Source: Struthidea cinerea (taxonomy: Eukaryota > Chordata > Aves > Passeriformes > Corcoracidae). From it: 64,000 nt of DNA. Below, one piece after another: positions 21,571-31,879 of this stretch. The DNA is taken from NCBI GenBank assembly GCA_013397865.1, contig VZTI01003657.1:1062285-1126284 (forward strand), written 5' to 3'. The notes under the pieces are model-generated. The model was not told the origin of the DNA, searched no databases, and saw nothing but the letters and a program-made list of their open reading frames with translations. The translations under genes were made by a program, and so were the position numbers. The first letter of the stretch is position 1, and each line of letters begins with the position of its first letter.

Positions 21571-24500
21571 CTATGAGAAAAAAAAAAAAAAAGTAGTTTT
21601 AATTGGATCTGTAGAGGAACAGCATCTCACAGACAGAAATTAGGTTGTCAGTGTTAAATGCACAAAATCTCTGTACTGCTCTGTGGTGATCGCAGTGGTT
21701 GCAGGGAGATCAGACAACACAAACATGCAAAGAGACATTAAAATGCACAGTCATAAAACTTTTCAAGCCAAGGTATTAAAAAGAAGAGCATATTGAAAGT
21801 TATAAAAAAGGCATTTAGTAAATTAAGTATAAAGCCCAAGATTTTAGCCCATTAGGAGAAAGCTAACCAGGAAAAAATCGAACTAGAATATGCACCCTCT
21901 GAAATTCAAGCCAAAGCCTTAAGGAGTATATACAAACAGCTGGCATACTAACCAGAAAAAGTCTTTCTTTTCCATAAAGGGACAGATGACACTTTTAGCC
22001 TATAAAACTTTGCTTGAACATAGGCTCTAGGGACATCTCTGCAATGAGAAGAGTTAAAAGAATTAGTGGTGCAGGGAACTGTCGTAAAGCTTAATTGCTA
22101 CTGAGTTATCCATTCCTGAGAGTGATGCCAGTCAAACCCTATCTTAGCTTTAGGTAGAAAGGATGGAATTCAAACAATAATTATCTCATACTATCAAATC
22201 ATAATTTTTCCCATTAGTTAATTAACACCTGGAAGCACAGATAACATTCCAAGTACAGGAGTGTTGTGTAAGAGTTTCAGATCTTGCAGGCATGCCTTCC
22301 TGCTCAGTGCTATGCCAGGATATGCAACTGTAATGTTTCCAAACTAAACACTTCCTATAGTTGTAAAGGTATCAGAACTTCGATTCATCTGCTTTAAGTA
22401 CCATTTGTATCCATAAAAAGAGGGAAAGAAGGTTTACCCAAAAGCGTTACTGAGCTCATCCCAGTTTACTTCACTGGCATCCTCTGCTTTTGTTTCATAC
22501 AACCTGTGAATGTAAGACAGAAACAGTTTTCAGGCAGAGCTCAAGACATAATTCAGTGCTCCCAGCTCCCCCAGTCAGAAATTACAGGACATTTTGTCCA
22601 GAGAAAGAATGATTGCAAAACATGTATCAAGCTGCTCTCACCCTGCAAACTTTTATAAACATAGCTCAAACAGTGAGAGATAAAACATCCCAGTGCTCAG
22701 AACTGTACCTTTTAATAAGGTTGATCTTGGCCTGTAATCCATTGGTCCCTCTATATAACTGCTGCCCTTTGTTCAACTTGTTTGTTAAAATTGAATTCCT
22801 TTGAAAACACACAAAAATAGGTTTCTATCATTTCAAGAAATTCCAAGCATCAAGATGCTGCTGCTGTCACAGAGAGGTAGTGTTCTGCCTGGTTACAGGG
22901 GGATTTAAAGGACACAGACACCAATGGAAAGAATGGTCTTGTTTTGCTATGAATATTAAGGCAGTTTACAACAGTGAAATGATACATTCAATGAAACCAC
23001 ACACTTGGCTTTAGCAACAAGCAAAAGTAAGCAAGGTAATGCACCTATTCTTTACTATATGAAAGAAAGGATAGTGACTGAGAAAGATACATCACCAACT
23101 GCCTAAATATTTTACCATCATCCAGATCCTCAGTCGCTGGGGAGACCCATTTGGCAGCCAGGACTTGGAGAACCCTTCCCGGCAACTGGGAAATCCTACA
23201 CAGTGTTTCCACCTCTAGGTAAGGTCTCCAAATTCGCCCTGAAAGTGGGTCCAGCTTTTATAGGCCCAAATCAGCAAGTCAGAGTGACTTGATTATATTT
23301 TTAGCACAGAAACACCTGGATCTGATGGCACAATTCCCAGCCAGCAGGGGCCAAGGCTCGGCCAGAGCCTAGGCCTCAGCTGGGAGGGTTTCCCCTAAAA
23401 TATCCTACAAACAAGCTGCTATTCCTGTCGGTTGGGAAAGTTTCTTAAAATGATGCATTTCTTGCAGATAACTACACAATGTTATGTGAAAATTTCTGAA
23501 GCAGCTGGTTTGGTGTTAAACAGCTGGCGTAAGAGTCTTGATCATCTGTTTTTAGCTAAATAATACTGCTGGTGTTAGTCACATAATGCCCACGGTTCAT
23601 CCTGTAAGTCAACTCTGCTGCTCAGGCCTCAGAACATCAGGCAGAAATCAGGCTTTGCTATCACAGCAAGTAGAAAACTTGCCCCAGCTAGCAAAGAGTT
23701 ATTTGTCTCAGACACATCTGCAATGCCCCTTCTGTACTCTACTGTCTCTTAGCTGTCCTACCAAATGATCATGGTAAAAAACACAGGTTTTGCAGAATAA
23801 ATACTCCCCAAAACACATTTTACTATCTCAGTTTAGTCCAAGCCCTCACCATTTCTGTTTGCACTGCCTCCAATATCGACTTCCCACTTTGGTTTCAATC
23901 TCGGTCCATGGCAGTTGCTGGTACAGCTGCTCACGGTCAATCCAGGGATCTGTGTTTGACTGTTCCAGTGAGGAAAGAGAACTTGGATTTTCTGTTTTCA
24001 GTTTCCTCCTCATCACCTCCTTCACTGCATTCATTAACTTCTGGGTCTCTTCCTTTGTCCAAGAACCATAGTTAATAGCTAAAATTGAAAAACCACCAGG
24101 TTAAGGCGTAATTTATCATAAATGATTAGGGGGGAAAAGGCAAAAGAGCAAATGATTCACTTTGCATGTTCTTTATTTACAGGACCAACTTCTTGACCCA
24201 CCTCCTGGAAACGCTTCTGCATACCAGACTTGAGAGTTCAGCCTAAACACTAAAGAACAGACTGATCCCCAGTTTTTATCTTTTTAAACCTGGCTGCCAA
24301 ATTCCTTCTGCCCTCCCTGTGAAATCATCTTATTTAGATGTCAGTTCTGTTTAAGAAACAGTTGCATTTGTTCCACTTCTTTTCTCTTCTCTTTCAGAAA
24401 TCTTTCTTAGCCCTTCTACGTGACAATGCAGTCAGTGGTCTGAAGAAGAGGACCTCCACTACAAATTATTAATTAATTTAAACCCCCATACTTGAAGGAC

Positions 24501-27500
24501 TTTTTCTTCATCTTTAGGGTACCTACATCATATGGTTAAAATAACATTACACAAAATGAATTGTTTTTCTTAAAATTACATACCTGACTTGATTTCAGAG
24601 AATTTCATAGCAACTGAGAGGTTAGAACGGGACATCAGCTCAGAAATCTTCTTCCAATCATTGCCATGCAGAGCTTGATACTTCTTTAGTTTTTCTTTTT
24701 CTTCCTTAGTATACCTGAAATGGGCACAGCTTCAGCTGTAAATTCAAACCATTTCAATCTCTTAAAGAGCTGTATCCCCTCCAGGTGGTCAATGCTAATC
24801 ATCACTATCACTTTTTAAAATCACAAGTAATTTTAGAACAGAAGAATTAATAAGGGAAGATGAACTATCACTTAAGTCACAATAACTGGCACAAATGGGA
24901 GAGATGATCTTCATTTGTATCCATTTTTAATTTACAAATAATCAACACAGACTGATATTAACATTGAGAAACACTTTTAAAGTATTCCCTTACCTTCCTT
25001 TATAATTATTTGGGTCAAACATCTTCCTTGCTCGATAATATATCAGCCTCCAGGGTCGGGGTATGCCCTCAGCTGGAAGGTAAAGGATCATTTTTAACAG
25101 ACATTTCTCACAGTGGTGAGGTCAAAATGAAACAAACCCCAAAACCCAACACCACACATTTTCATGACTGTGCTGTCAACAACAGATTCTTTCCACTCAC
25201 TCTTGCTACTCACTAGCTACAAACTGCATGGACTGGCTGTGCATTTGATCCAGGTGTAATTAAAATTTAACTGGCATTCTGAATACTCCCATTAAAAGAG
25301 AGACGTGAGACAGCCACCAGGCAGGAGGCTGAGGAGACACTGGGCTTCTGCTTACAGACTGCTTCAACTGGGAAAAAACCAAGTGAAGATCTCTCCTGAA
25401 GGGAAGATCCACAGAGACCAATCCTTGGGAACACACAACCACCTTGGTCAGCAGTGCCCAGGAGAGGTGACTGCAAGTCACAGAACACCGATGAGACTTT
25501 CTGCCAAATCTTTCCAGACTGGAATGAAAGTCAACATCAGGCAAATGTGATGATGCAGAGGGAAGGACTGTGTGTCTGAAATAATCACAGAGGAACAAAT
25601 CTGTAGTTTGATCCCAATATCCAAATCCATGGCAGGCTGCCCTTTGCTCTGCCTTGCCTAAGATGATGACACCAAATACACAGAATAAAGCTCCTGGTGC
25701 ACTGAGAAGATCCCCATGTCTTGGAAGACTGACATGGCTCAGTTTCCTCTATCCCCCCTCAGTCCTGCACTTGCCACCTATTAATGTGATCTAGAAACAG
25801 GTGACAGTTTCAGACAGGACTTAATCAATCACTCACAGCTGCCATTAATAACCTTAATTACAGTTTAGCAAATAATGCACTTAAATCCATAAAGCCCAAA
25901 TGCAAGTCTGAAAGTCTTTACTGGTCTTGACCACATTTTATCTCTAACTCTTCCTACTTGAGACCAGATCAGTGGACTGTACAGATTATCAACTACGCCA
26001 TCTCAGCAGCTCCTTTTTTTACCAAATTCAGCAACATCAGTGCTTTTCAATAAAAAATCTTTTACAAAATATGCCATGGTATCACCAGGTTGTAGAATAC
26101 AACATTCAGCTGTCTGAGAATGAACTTAAATACTCACAAATTTTTTCACAAAAATGATGTTCTGTTTTCAGGCGATGGATGGTGTCTTTATCTTCTGGAT
26201 ACCTCCAGGTAAACAGAAGTTTTTCAGCACTCTCTATTCCAGTAAGTGATAAGAACTCTTCAACGTTTTTCTGGATTTGTTTATTTTCCTTCTGGGTAAA
26301 CCTGCCAAACTTGACAGCAATACCTAAAATATAGAAAGGTTAAGAAAAACAAGTCAAACCTCAAGTACCATCTCTCGCACGTCTCAGGTTTTAGCTTGGG
26401 TATAACAAAAGATCAGCAAATTCTAAGGGGTAAAAAGAAAACTGAAAGAGACAAAACCAGCTGGAAATGAGCAATTTACACACAAGTTTGGACTGAAATT
26501 TGCCAGTGTGGAAGCAGAGGCTACAAACAGAGAAACAGAAAATATGCCAATGGAATGAAGTGAACCAGACTGTGGGTGCAACAGACATGACACAAGAAAC
26601 CTTTCCCTCTGTCCAAACACTAGCACAGCTGCACAGTCCTTCCTCACTGCAACAGGATTTCAGAGAGCTCACCCTGTTTTTTAAACTCCTTAAACCTCAT
26701 TAGGTCTCTTCCAGCCATCTTCTTGATTGAACTGTCTGATATATTCTTCACATGAGGAATAAACTCTTCCAGTTCTTGTCTTGCAGTATCCAAATCCGTG
26801 ACTGAAGACATGACAGAGTCCAAGCCTTCTTCACCATCCACACTGACCTCATCAGAGGCTGCCAATTCAGCAAAGGAACTGTTCCGCTTCTCCTGCTGCT
26901 TCTTTTTATTTGATGCCGAAGGTTTTGGTGTCCTGATATATATAAAAAAAGGGCACAAAATAAAATACACCACTAGAACTCCAAACCAAAGATTTTTTTA
27001 ACACCTCTGCCATTAAAAGAATGAACATATTCATTAATTACTGTGTTAATTTGGCACGGCCTGATTTTTTGGTAGCGGGGGAAGGCCACAGAAGTAGCTT
27101 CTGTGAGAAGCTGCTGGAACCTTCCACCCCGTCCCGCAGAGCCAATCTCTGATGGCTCTGAAGATGGACATGCTGCTGGCCCAGTTAGAGAGGCTGGTAA
27201 CACCTCTGTGATGACAGATTTAAGAAGGAAATCAAACAGTGCACGCACAGTTTTTCCCAGGGGCAGTGAGCTGCCGCCACAGGGGCATTCTGGCGTGGCC
27301 CGTGGCAATGTGCCTGCGGTGGGTGACCTTTGCCCGCCTGGCTGCCCGTGGCCGCCGTGCAGGCAGGGGTGGCAGCGGCAGCTTCTCTTTCCCGGCGCCC
27401 CACGTGAGGAGAGGCGTTACATAACGTCAGTGCCGTGGCAGCCACCGCTGCCCACGCGGTGGTGGGCCCGCCAAGCCAAACACGGCGAGCGATTCCCCGG

Positions 27501-30018
27501 CGCGGAACCTAGACGAGATCAACCTCTCAGTGCTGCGGGATGCTGCGAGGATCTTTGAATTGCTGGAGTTTGTTGGCAACGGTGCCTACGAGCAGCAGTT
27601 TTTCTTCTACTCAGAAAAAGAGGAGGAATTGAGGACATGTGAGGGAAAACTACATGGCACAGTGGAAAGAAAGAGGGGGAGGAGGTGCTCCAAACGTCAG
27701 AGTTGAAATTCCTCTGCAGGCTGTGGTGAGGACCACGGTGAAACAAACTGTCCCCCTGTAATCCATGAAGTCCACGGGGGATGCGGAGATCCACTCACAG
27801 CCTGTGGGAAAGGTGCCCACACCGGAGGGAGTGGAGGCCAAAGAAAGCTGTAATGCAGTGGGAAACCCGAATAGAGAGAGAGAGGGCTCCTGCTTCCAGA
27901 CACAGAGAAAGAGGGCCCTTGCTTCCAAACTAGAGTAGCCTATCCTTAGAGGATTGCACCCCGCGGACGAGTGACCCACACCACAACAGTTTTGGCAAGA
28001 CTGTCTGTCCGTGGGGGGGACTCACATCACAGCAGTTTTGGCAGGACTGCTGCTTGTGACGTTAGAACCACGCTGGAGAAGTTCACAGAGGACTGTCTCC
28101 CATGGGGGGGACCCCACACAGCACAGCAGAGGAAAGACTCCTCTCCCTGAGCAAACAGAAGACCTTGGGTGACGAACTGACCAAACCCCCAGGCCCTGTC
28201 TCCCTGCACTGTCAGTGGGAAGGAGGGAGGGGCTGGGGGAAAAAAGGTGTTTTAAAGGCTTATTTTACTGATCTCCTCCTCTAAAATAATAAATTTACTT
28301 TATGCCTTTAAATTGGAACCTGTTTTGCCCTTAAAGTGTTTTCTCCCAGTCCTTATCTCAACTCATGAGCCCTTTGGTTTTTTTCCTCTTGTCTGCCCAA
28401 CTCTGGCAGAGGAGAGTGAGTGAAGGCTTTTAAAACTGGCGTTTTAACCAGTGTCAAACCACGGAACAAAACACTGCAGAACAAAAAGTACTTCACACAT
28501 CCACTGCCTTGCATTTCCAACCTTTTAACATAATCTAGTAATTGTGATTTATTACCAAATTTCTATACTTACAATTATACAACCAAGGAGCTTTCTGAAG
28601 TTCTAAAAATGCAAAAAACTCTCACCCGTGGGCGTACTGAAGAAATAATGTCTCTTGCTACTACTGGCACTCAGAGTTTTTCCCATCTGTCTCTTACTAG
28701 TGCTCCTGTTTTGTGCTCTAGACACTGTAAAGGCATCAAGAACTACTTCCACGAGCATTTGTTTGCACAGAACATTAAATTGTTTAGCTGACCTTACTAG
28801 CTGCTTGGTTAAAATGCACATGTTCGCTATAAACATCAAGTTCAAAAAACGAAATCCCTTTCTTTTCCCCCCACTTTTCTTTTTTTTAAATGTGAATTTT
28901 AAAAATTATTTCTATGCCTACAGTTTTTAAAGAGCAGAAAAGAGCCTACACTGAAGGCAACGGTGGTGTGTTCCTAAAAATTGTTATTGTAACTCCACAA
29001 GAAAACTGAGCTTTTAAAGCAGGTCTGTAACTCCTCAATACGCTGTACGAGCTAAAAGTTTTTCTTTAAAACACGTACACAACAGAATGATGAAAAATCT
29101 GGGACCCGAACAACCTGAAAGGAACATATCCGGGGAGAGGAGGAAGGGAAAAAAAACCACAAACAAAACCTAAACTTACATCACGCCAGACTCTGAAGAA
29201 CTTTGTTTCTTGACAAGAGTGCTTTTTTTGGCCTTTTTAGCATGTGCTGGAGTCTTTTTAACTCGATCAGCTGCTTTACTGGGTGTAGAAAAATCAGCAG
29301 GGACCTCCATGGAGACCTCACTGATGGCAGAAGCAGCATCACAGTCCCCATCCTCGCCTGCAGGTGAAGGGCACCCCCTGTGCCCCCTGCTCTGCTCTGA
29401 GGATGACAGCAGTGACTGCTCAGCTGCTCCATCTGTGTCTTCCTGCACGTGCTGGGCACTGCCCTCTCTCCTCTTCTTCCTCTTCTTTTTGGATTTCTCT
29501 CTGTGGCCCGTGCTGTGCTCCTCAGAGGGGGGCAGCTCACACTCCTCCTCCGCTTCAGGCAGCTTTTCCTTCTTTTTCTTCTTAGGTTTTTTGAAATAAA
29601 CATAGTCAGCAGCATCCTGCTGGCAGTCCTGGGTGCCGTAGTGGTTCACAGGGACACAGGTGACATCGCTGTGCTCATCAGTGCTGTCGTTGCCCTTCCG
29701 CTTCCTCTTCTTCTTGGGGGAAGCAGCTGCTCCAGTCCCATTGCTAATTTCACGTTCCAGTCTTACACAGTAATTATCTATCAAAGCCTGCTGCTTCTCA
29801 CCCTTTTCTTTCCGTTTTTTCTTCTTTTTCCTGCCCTCCCCACGCTGTGCTGCTGCATCTTCAAACAGCAGTGGGGAAGCGCGGCCGAGCTCCGGATCCT
29901 CGACAGTTTCGGCGTCTTCGTGTTCGTTGTTGTACTCGTTGTGTTTCCTCTTCTTCTTTTTCTTCTTCTTGACAAAATCCTGGACTTGAAAATCATCTGC
30001 ACGAGCTTTGCCTTTCAT
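21410..30018 (-). CDS. TTF1: TTF1, transcription termination factor for RNA polymerase I
   Basis: TTF1 binds Sal-box terminators downstream of rRNA genes, halts RNA polymerase I, blocks replication forks and remodels rDNA chromatin in the nucleolus. Ten coding exons read right to left: 29180-30018, 26673-26932, 26138-26323, 24994-25072, 24584-24714, 23850-24078, 22709-22798, 22438-22503, 21953-22038, 21410-21570. Junctions are GT-AG and phases agree, giving 2,127 nt, 708 residues and a TAA stop. Residues 1-280 are a Lys-rich, poorly conserved N terminus. From about 345 the protein follows human TTF1: a FIPHVKN...FKEFKKQG segment, two Myb/SANT domains at about 454-498 and 503-575, and an acidic Ser-rich tail ending SSEESD. 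Human TTF1 is about 905 residues; the shorter length comes from the N-terminal region. The start is the first ATG of the large exon, close to its splice acceptor. Confidence 0.96.
21953..22038 (-). CDS. TTF1: TTF1 exon, residues 627-656
   Basis: Encodes DVPRAYVQAKFYRLKVSSVP then LWKRKTFS, matching human DVPPSYVQTKFSRLKAVYVPFWQKKTFP. The donor is a less common GTTAGT. Phase 1. Confidence 0.92.
22438..22503 (-). CDS. TTF1: TTF1 exon, residues 605-627
   Basis: A 66-nt exon encoding LYETKAEDASEVNWDELSNA, matching human LYEINVEDTNEIDWEDLASA. Too short for an open-frame list and found by splice and homology. Donor GTAAAC, phase 2. Confidence 0.92.
22709..22798 (-). CDS. TTF1: TTF1 exon, residues 575-605
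   Basis: Encodes SILTNKLNKGQQLYRGTNGL then QAKINLIKR. It matches human EILTKRMTNGRRIYYGMNALRAKVSLIERL. Donor GTACAG, phase 2. Confidence 0.93.
23100..23409 (-). mobile_element. LTR-like insertion in a TTF1 intron
   Basis: On the minus strand it begins TGTAGGATATTTTA and ends TAAAATATTTAGGCA, near-inverted TG...CA ends. It has a strong TATAAAAG at 23255-23262 and is more GC-rich than the intron around it. Both flanks carry AAC, a possible short target duplication. This fits a solo LTR of an endogenous retrovirus in the same orientation as TTF1, though a non-autonomous DNA transposon is possible. No coding sequence inside. Confidence 0.5.
23850..24078 (-). CDS. TTF1: TTF1 exon, second Myb/SANT domain, residues 499-575
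   Basis: Encodes YGSWTKEETQKLMNAVKEVM, a spacer, and LPWTEIETKVGSRYWRQCKQ. The three helices with W at spaced positions fit the second Myb repeat, with the usual inserted loop between helices 1 and 2. Donor GTGAGG, phase 2. Confidence 0.95.
24584..24714 (-). CDS. TTF1: TTF1 exon, first Myb/SANT domain, residues 455-499
   Basis: Encodes YTKEEKEKLKKYQALHGNDW and KKISELMSRSNLSVAMKF. The helix-turn-helix pattern with a W in the second helix marks a Myb/SANT DNA-binding repeat, as in human TTF1 and yeast Reb1. Donor GTATGT, phase 1. Confidence 0.95.
24994..25072 (-). CDS. TTF1: TTF1 exon, residues 429-455
   Basis: A 79-nt exon encoding PRPWRLIYYRARKMFDPNNY, matching human RPWKLIYYRAKKMFDVNNYKGR. 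It leads into the first Myb/SANT domain. Donor GTAAGG, phase 2. Confidence 0.95.
26138..26323 (-). CDS. TTF1: TTF1 exon, residues 367-429
   Basis: Encodes AVKFGRFTQKENKQIQKNVE and FLSLTGIESAEKLLFTWRYP, closely similar to human KFGKFSVKENKQLEKNVEDF. It is the region just before the Myb domains. Donor GTGAGT, phase 1. Confidence 0.94.
26673..26932 (-). CDS. TTF1: TTF1 exon, residues 280-367
   Basis: Encodes TPKPSASNKKKQQEK, an acidic stretch, and then ELEEFIPHVKNISDSSIKKM with LMRFKEFKKQG. The latter matches the conserved human FIPNVKDRSDHTIRKM...ERFKEFKAQG. Donor GTGAGC, phase 1. Confidence 0.94.
27044..28473 (+). mobile_element. Solo LTR of an endogenous retrovirus, passerine LTR5-like
   Basis: Starts TGTTAATTTGGCACGGCCTG. 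It contains GGAAGGCCACAGAAGTAGC, TTCTGTGAGAAGCTGCTGGA, GGAGGAGGTGCTCC, repeated (T)GTGGGGGGGAC...CACA units at 27.95-28.12 kb, AATAAATTTA near 28289, and ends CCAGTGTCAAACCAC. This order of blocks is what I recall for the long (more than 1 kb) LTR5-type elements abundant in zebra finch and other songbirds. It is diverged and without protein-coding capacity. It is inserted in the TTF1 intron between exons 29180-30018 and 26673-26932, opposite to transcription. The exact right edge and target duplication are unclear (CTG on both sides is possible). Confidence 0.8.
28474..29179 (-). other. TTF1 intron remainder
   Basis: AT-rich intron between the LTR and the first coding exon. Nothing recognisable. 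Confidence 0.6.
29180..30018 (-). CDS. TTF1: TTF1 first coding exon, residues 1-280
   Basis: Encodes MKGKARADDFQVQDF followed by Lys/Arg runs (K7 near residue 17, then K5-type runs near 63, 102 and 151) alternating with acidic patches. This is the nuclear/nucleolar targeting and autoinhibitory N-terminal region in mammals; the sequence itself is too low-complexity to align well. The donor is GTAAGT in phase 2, after GGC-GTG-AT. Confidence 0.92.
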
Positions 30019-30109
30019 TTTTTCCCTCTTAAATAAAAGAGAGGAGTTTTATTGAAGTGTTGGAATTTATACACCGTTACACACAGTAAAAAAAAAACCC
30101 AAAACACCC

Positions 30110-30153
30110 NNNNNNNNNNNNNNNNNNNNNNNNNNNNNNNNNNNNNNNNNNNN
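30110..30153. other. Assembly gap (44 N)
   Basis: Run of N flanked by poly-A/CCC and CAAAA-rich sequence, in the first TTF1 intron. It was probably collapsed at low-complexity DNA. Confidence 1.
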
Positions 30154-30650
30154 CAAAAAGCACAAAACCCACCCAAAACCTTAACAATTAAAAACTCAAT
30201 TTTATCTTAGACGCTCACTTTTTAATCCAGCTGGTTTTGTAAAGTGCCTAGGAAAAACTGATGGCTTCTTTGTCAAACAGATGTGCATCACAGCTGCCCT
30301 CAGCCTTCAAAGTGCCTTCCTGCAACAACGGAAGACACACTTTAATAAATTTAATAATTATTAACTTTGATTTTGAGTAATTGAGCAGCGTCAGACTGCT
30401 GCGTCCAACTCAGCTTTCAGCACTGAAACAGCAACAAGCTAAAAGCAACAAAGAAATATGAGACTAATCAGCACTACACCCAAAACTCTCTAATTAGAAG
30501 TTTCTGACGGGCTCTGCTCGAGCCCGAGCCGAGCTCAGCCCTGCCGGCTCTGTCCCAGGAGAGGCCAATTGCTGCAGAATACAGTCACACAGAGCAGGCA
30601 GGAAGCATTTTTAGCACATTTTCTACAGCCAGCACACACAAAACGCTCAC

Positions 30651-30750
30651 CGCGCAACACCCCCGTCACGTTTGAAACACGCGCCCTTGAATTTCGAATC
30701 CCCAGGGCAGTTCGCACGGCCGGCCGGTACCGGGCATCCCCTCCTCACCA
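30651..30750 (-). promoter_or_regulatory. TTF1: Candidate TTF1 noncoding exon 1 and splice donor
   Basis: On the minus strand CGCGCG is followed by GTGAGC at 30650-30645, a consensus donor. It would splice to the acceptor just upstream of the TTF1 ATG (about 30027). Human TTF1 also has a noncoding first exon. The right edge of this exon is not determined. Confidence 0.45.
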
Positions 30751-31122
30751 CCGAGGGGAACGAGCGGCGGCCCCGAAGGCTCTGTGGAGCTCAAACCACA
30801 GCTCGCCCCTGGGCCCAGATACCGACAAACCCCGGCTAAGAAGGGGCGTGCGGCCGGCCTGGGCCCCGCCGCTCCCCTCCGCCGCCCTGGGGCTACCGAG
30901 GGAGACTCCCAGCACACCCACAGAGCTCTGGGCAGCCCCGGGCTGTGGGGAACCCGCAGCCCCTCCGGGAACCCCCCCCCACGCTCCCCGGCCCCGCCGG
31001 GCCTCCCGCTACCTCCACGCGACGTCCGCCCGCGCCGCCGGTCCCCCAGGCCCCGCCGCCGGACCATCCGTTCCCCCGGCGGAAGCGACCGCAGCCGGAC
31101 CCATCAGAGCGGCGCACCGCCT

Positions 31123-31135
31123 GTTGCCTGGAGAC
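31123..31135. promoter_or_regulatory. RFX X-box
   Basis: GTTGCCTGGAGAC fits the X-box consensus RYYNYY-N(1-3)-RRNRAC at every constrained position with a one-base spacer. RFX factors bind X-boxes to drive ciliary genes. It lies 182 bp upstream of the CFAP77 ATG. Confidence 0.7.
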
Positions 31136-31316
31136 GGATGCCGCCGCGCGCGCCGCGAGTTGGGTGGGAGAACCCCGGCACCGGCGCCGGGACCGGGACG
31201 GCCAAGAGAGCCCCGGAACCGGCACCGGGACCTCCGAGACCTCCCCCGGCAGCAGGACCAGGACTGGGGCCGGGACTGCCGAGAGAGCCCCGCACCGGGA
31301 CCGGCCCCCCTGCGCC

Positions 31317-31442
31317 ATGGCGGGCGGCAGAGCGGGGCCCCGGCGGCGGCCGATGACTTTGGCCGAGGCAGGCCCGGGCACGGAGAACGAGCGGCTGGGG
31401 GGGGGCCGGCACAGCATGCTGCGCAACCCGCTCATCCTCAAG
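31317..31442 (+). CDS. CFAP77: CFAP77 first coding exon
   Basis: CFAP77 (human C9orf171) is a cilia- and flagella-associated protein that binds inside axonemal doublet microtubules. This exon is 126 nt, 42 codons, from an ATG in strong context (GCGCCATGG) to the donor GTCAGC, phase 0. It ends GGGRHSMLRNPLILK, matching the human GVVRESMFQNPLIVK at the first coding-exon end. The first part is Arg/Pro/Gly-rich and not conserved, as in other species. Position agrees too: the gene lies divergently next to TTF1 in vertebrates. Later exons (with GINFNYGLYIRG-like and GHWNVFK-like segments) are not seen in the window and should lie further right. Confidence 0.82.
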
Positions 31443-31489
31443 GTCAGCCCCGCGACCCCCGTTCCCTTCGCCCCCGAGCCCTGCCCTGG

Positions 31490-31540
31490 CACGGCCACCC
31501 CCCATCCCATCGCCATGGCCACCCCCCATCCCACCGCGAA
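31490..31540. repeat. Imperfect tandem repeat
   Basis: GGCCACCCCCCATCCCATCG is followed directly by a near copy (ATGGCCACCCCCCATCCCACCG), period about 24 bp, in the CpG island just after the CFAP77 donor. Confidence 0.8.
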
Positions 31541-31879
31541 CAGGACCCTGGGCGGGGGTGGGAGGTCACGGTCCCTGCGGGCAGCTGCACAGCGAAAAAG
31601 TTTCCCCTTAAAGCAGTTAAAACCAGTTTTTTCCCTATTGATTTATCTGACAAGGAAATTGTGTTTCCCCGCTGCTCCTTCACAAGCGTGGTCGTGTTTT
31701 AAACACGCGGTGGTCCCCAGCCGGTGACGGGCACAGAGCGGGATGGACTCTCCCTCCGAGGATCGGGCGTTTTCCCAAGTTTCCGTAGTCTCACGGTTTG
31801 GGAAGTACTTGGGGACAGGGACGAGGTGTCACTGGGGCTGCTCTCCATCCCCAGACACAGCAGAGGGGTCCCGGGGAGG

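Larger units (their letters stand above)
30500..31570. promoter_or_regulatory. Bidirectional CpG-island promoter of TTF1 and CFAP77
   Basis: Very CpG-rich block between the divergent TTF1 (left) and CFAP77 (right) first exons, about 0.67 kb between the candidate TTF1 donor and the CFAP77 ATG. It contains an ETS-like CGGAAG near 31080 and an RFX X-box at 31123-31135. It has no TATA box in a sensible place, as expected of a CpG promoter. Confidence 0.75.

Noticed and set aside
29449..30036. 195-codon plus-strand hydrophobic frame
   Set aside because: It is the antisense of the Lys-rich TTF1 exon (AAG/AAA read as CTT/TTT gives Leu/Phe). A shadow frame, not a membrane protein.
30569..31702. 377-codon and overlapping 260-codon plus-strand frames across the CpG island
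   Set aside because: Pro/Arg-rich translation is typical of CpG islands read in any frame. Only 31317-31442 within one frame has homology (CFAP77) and a proper donor.
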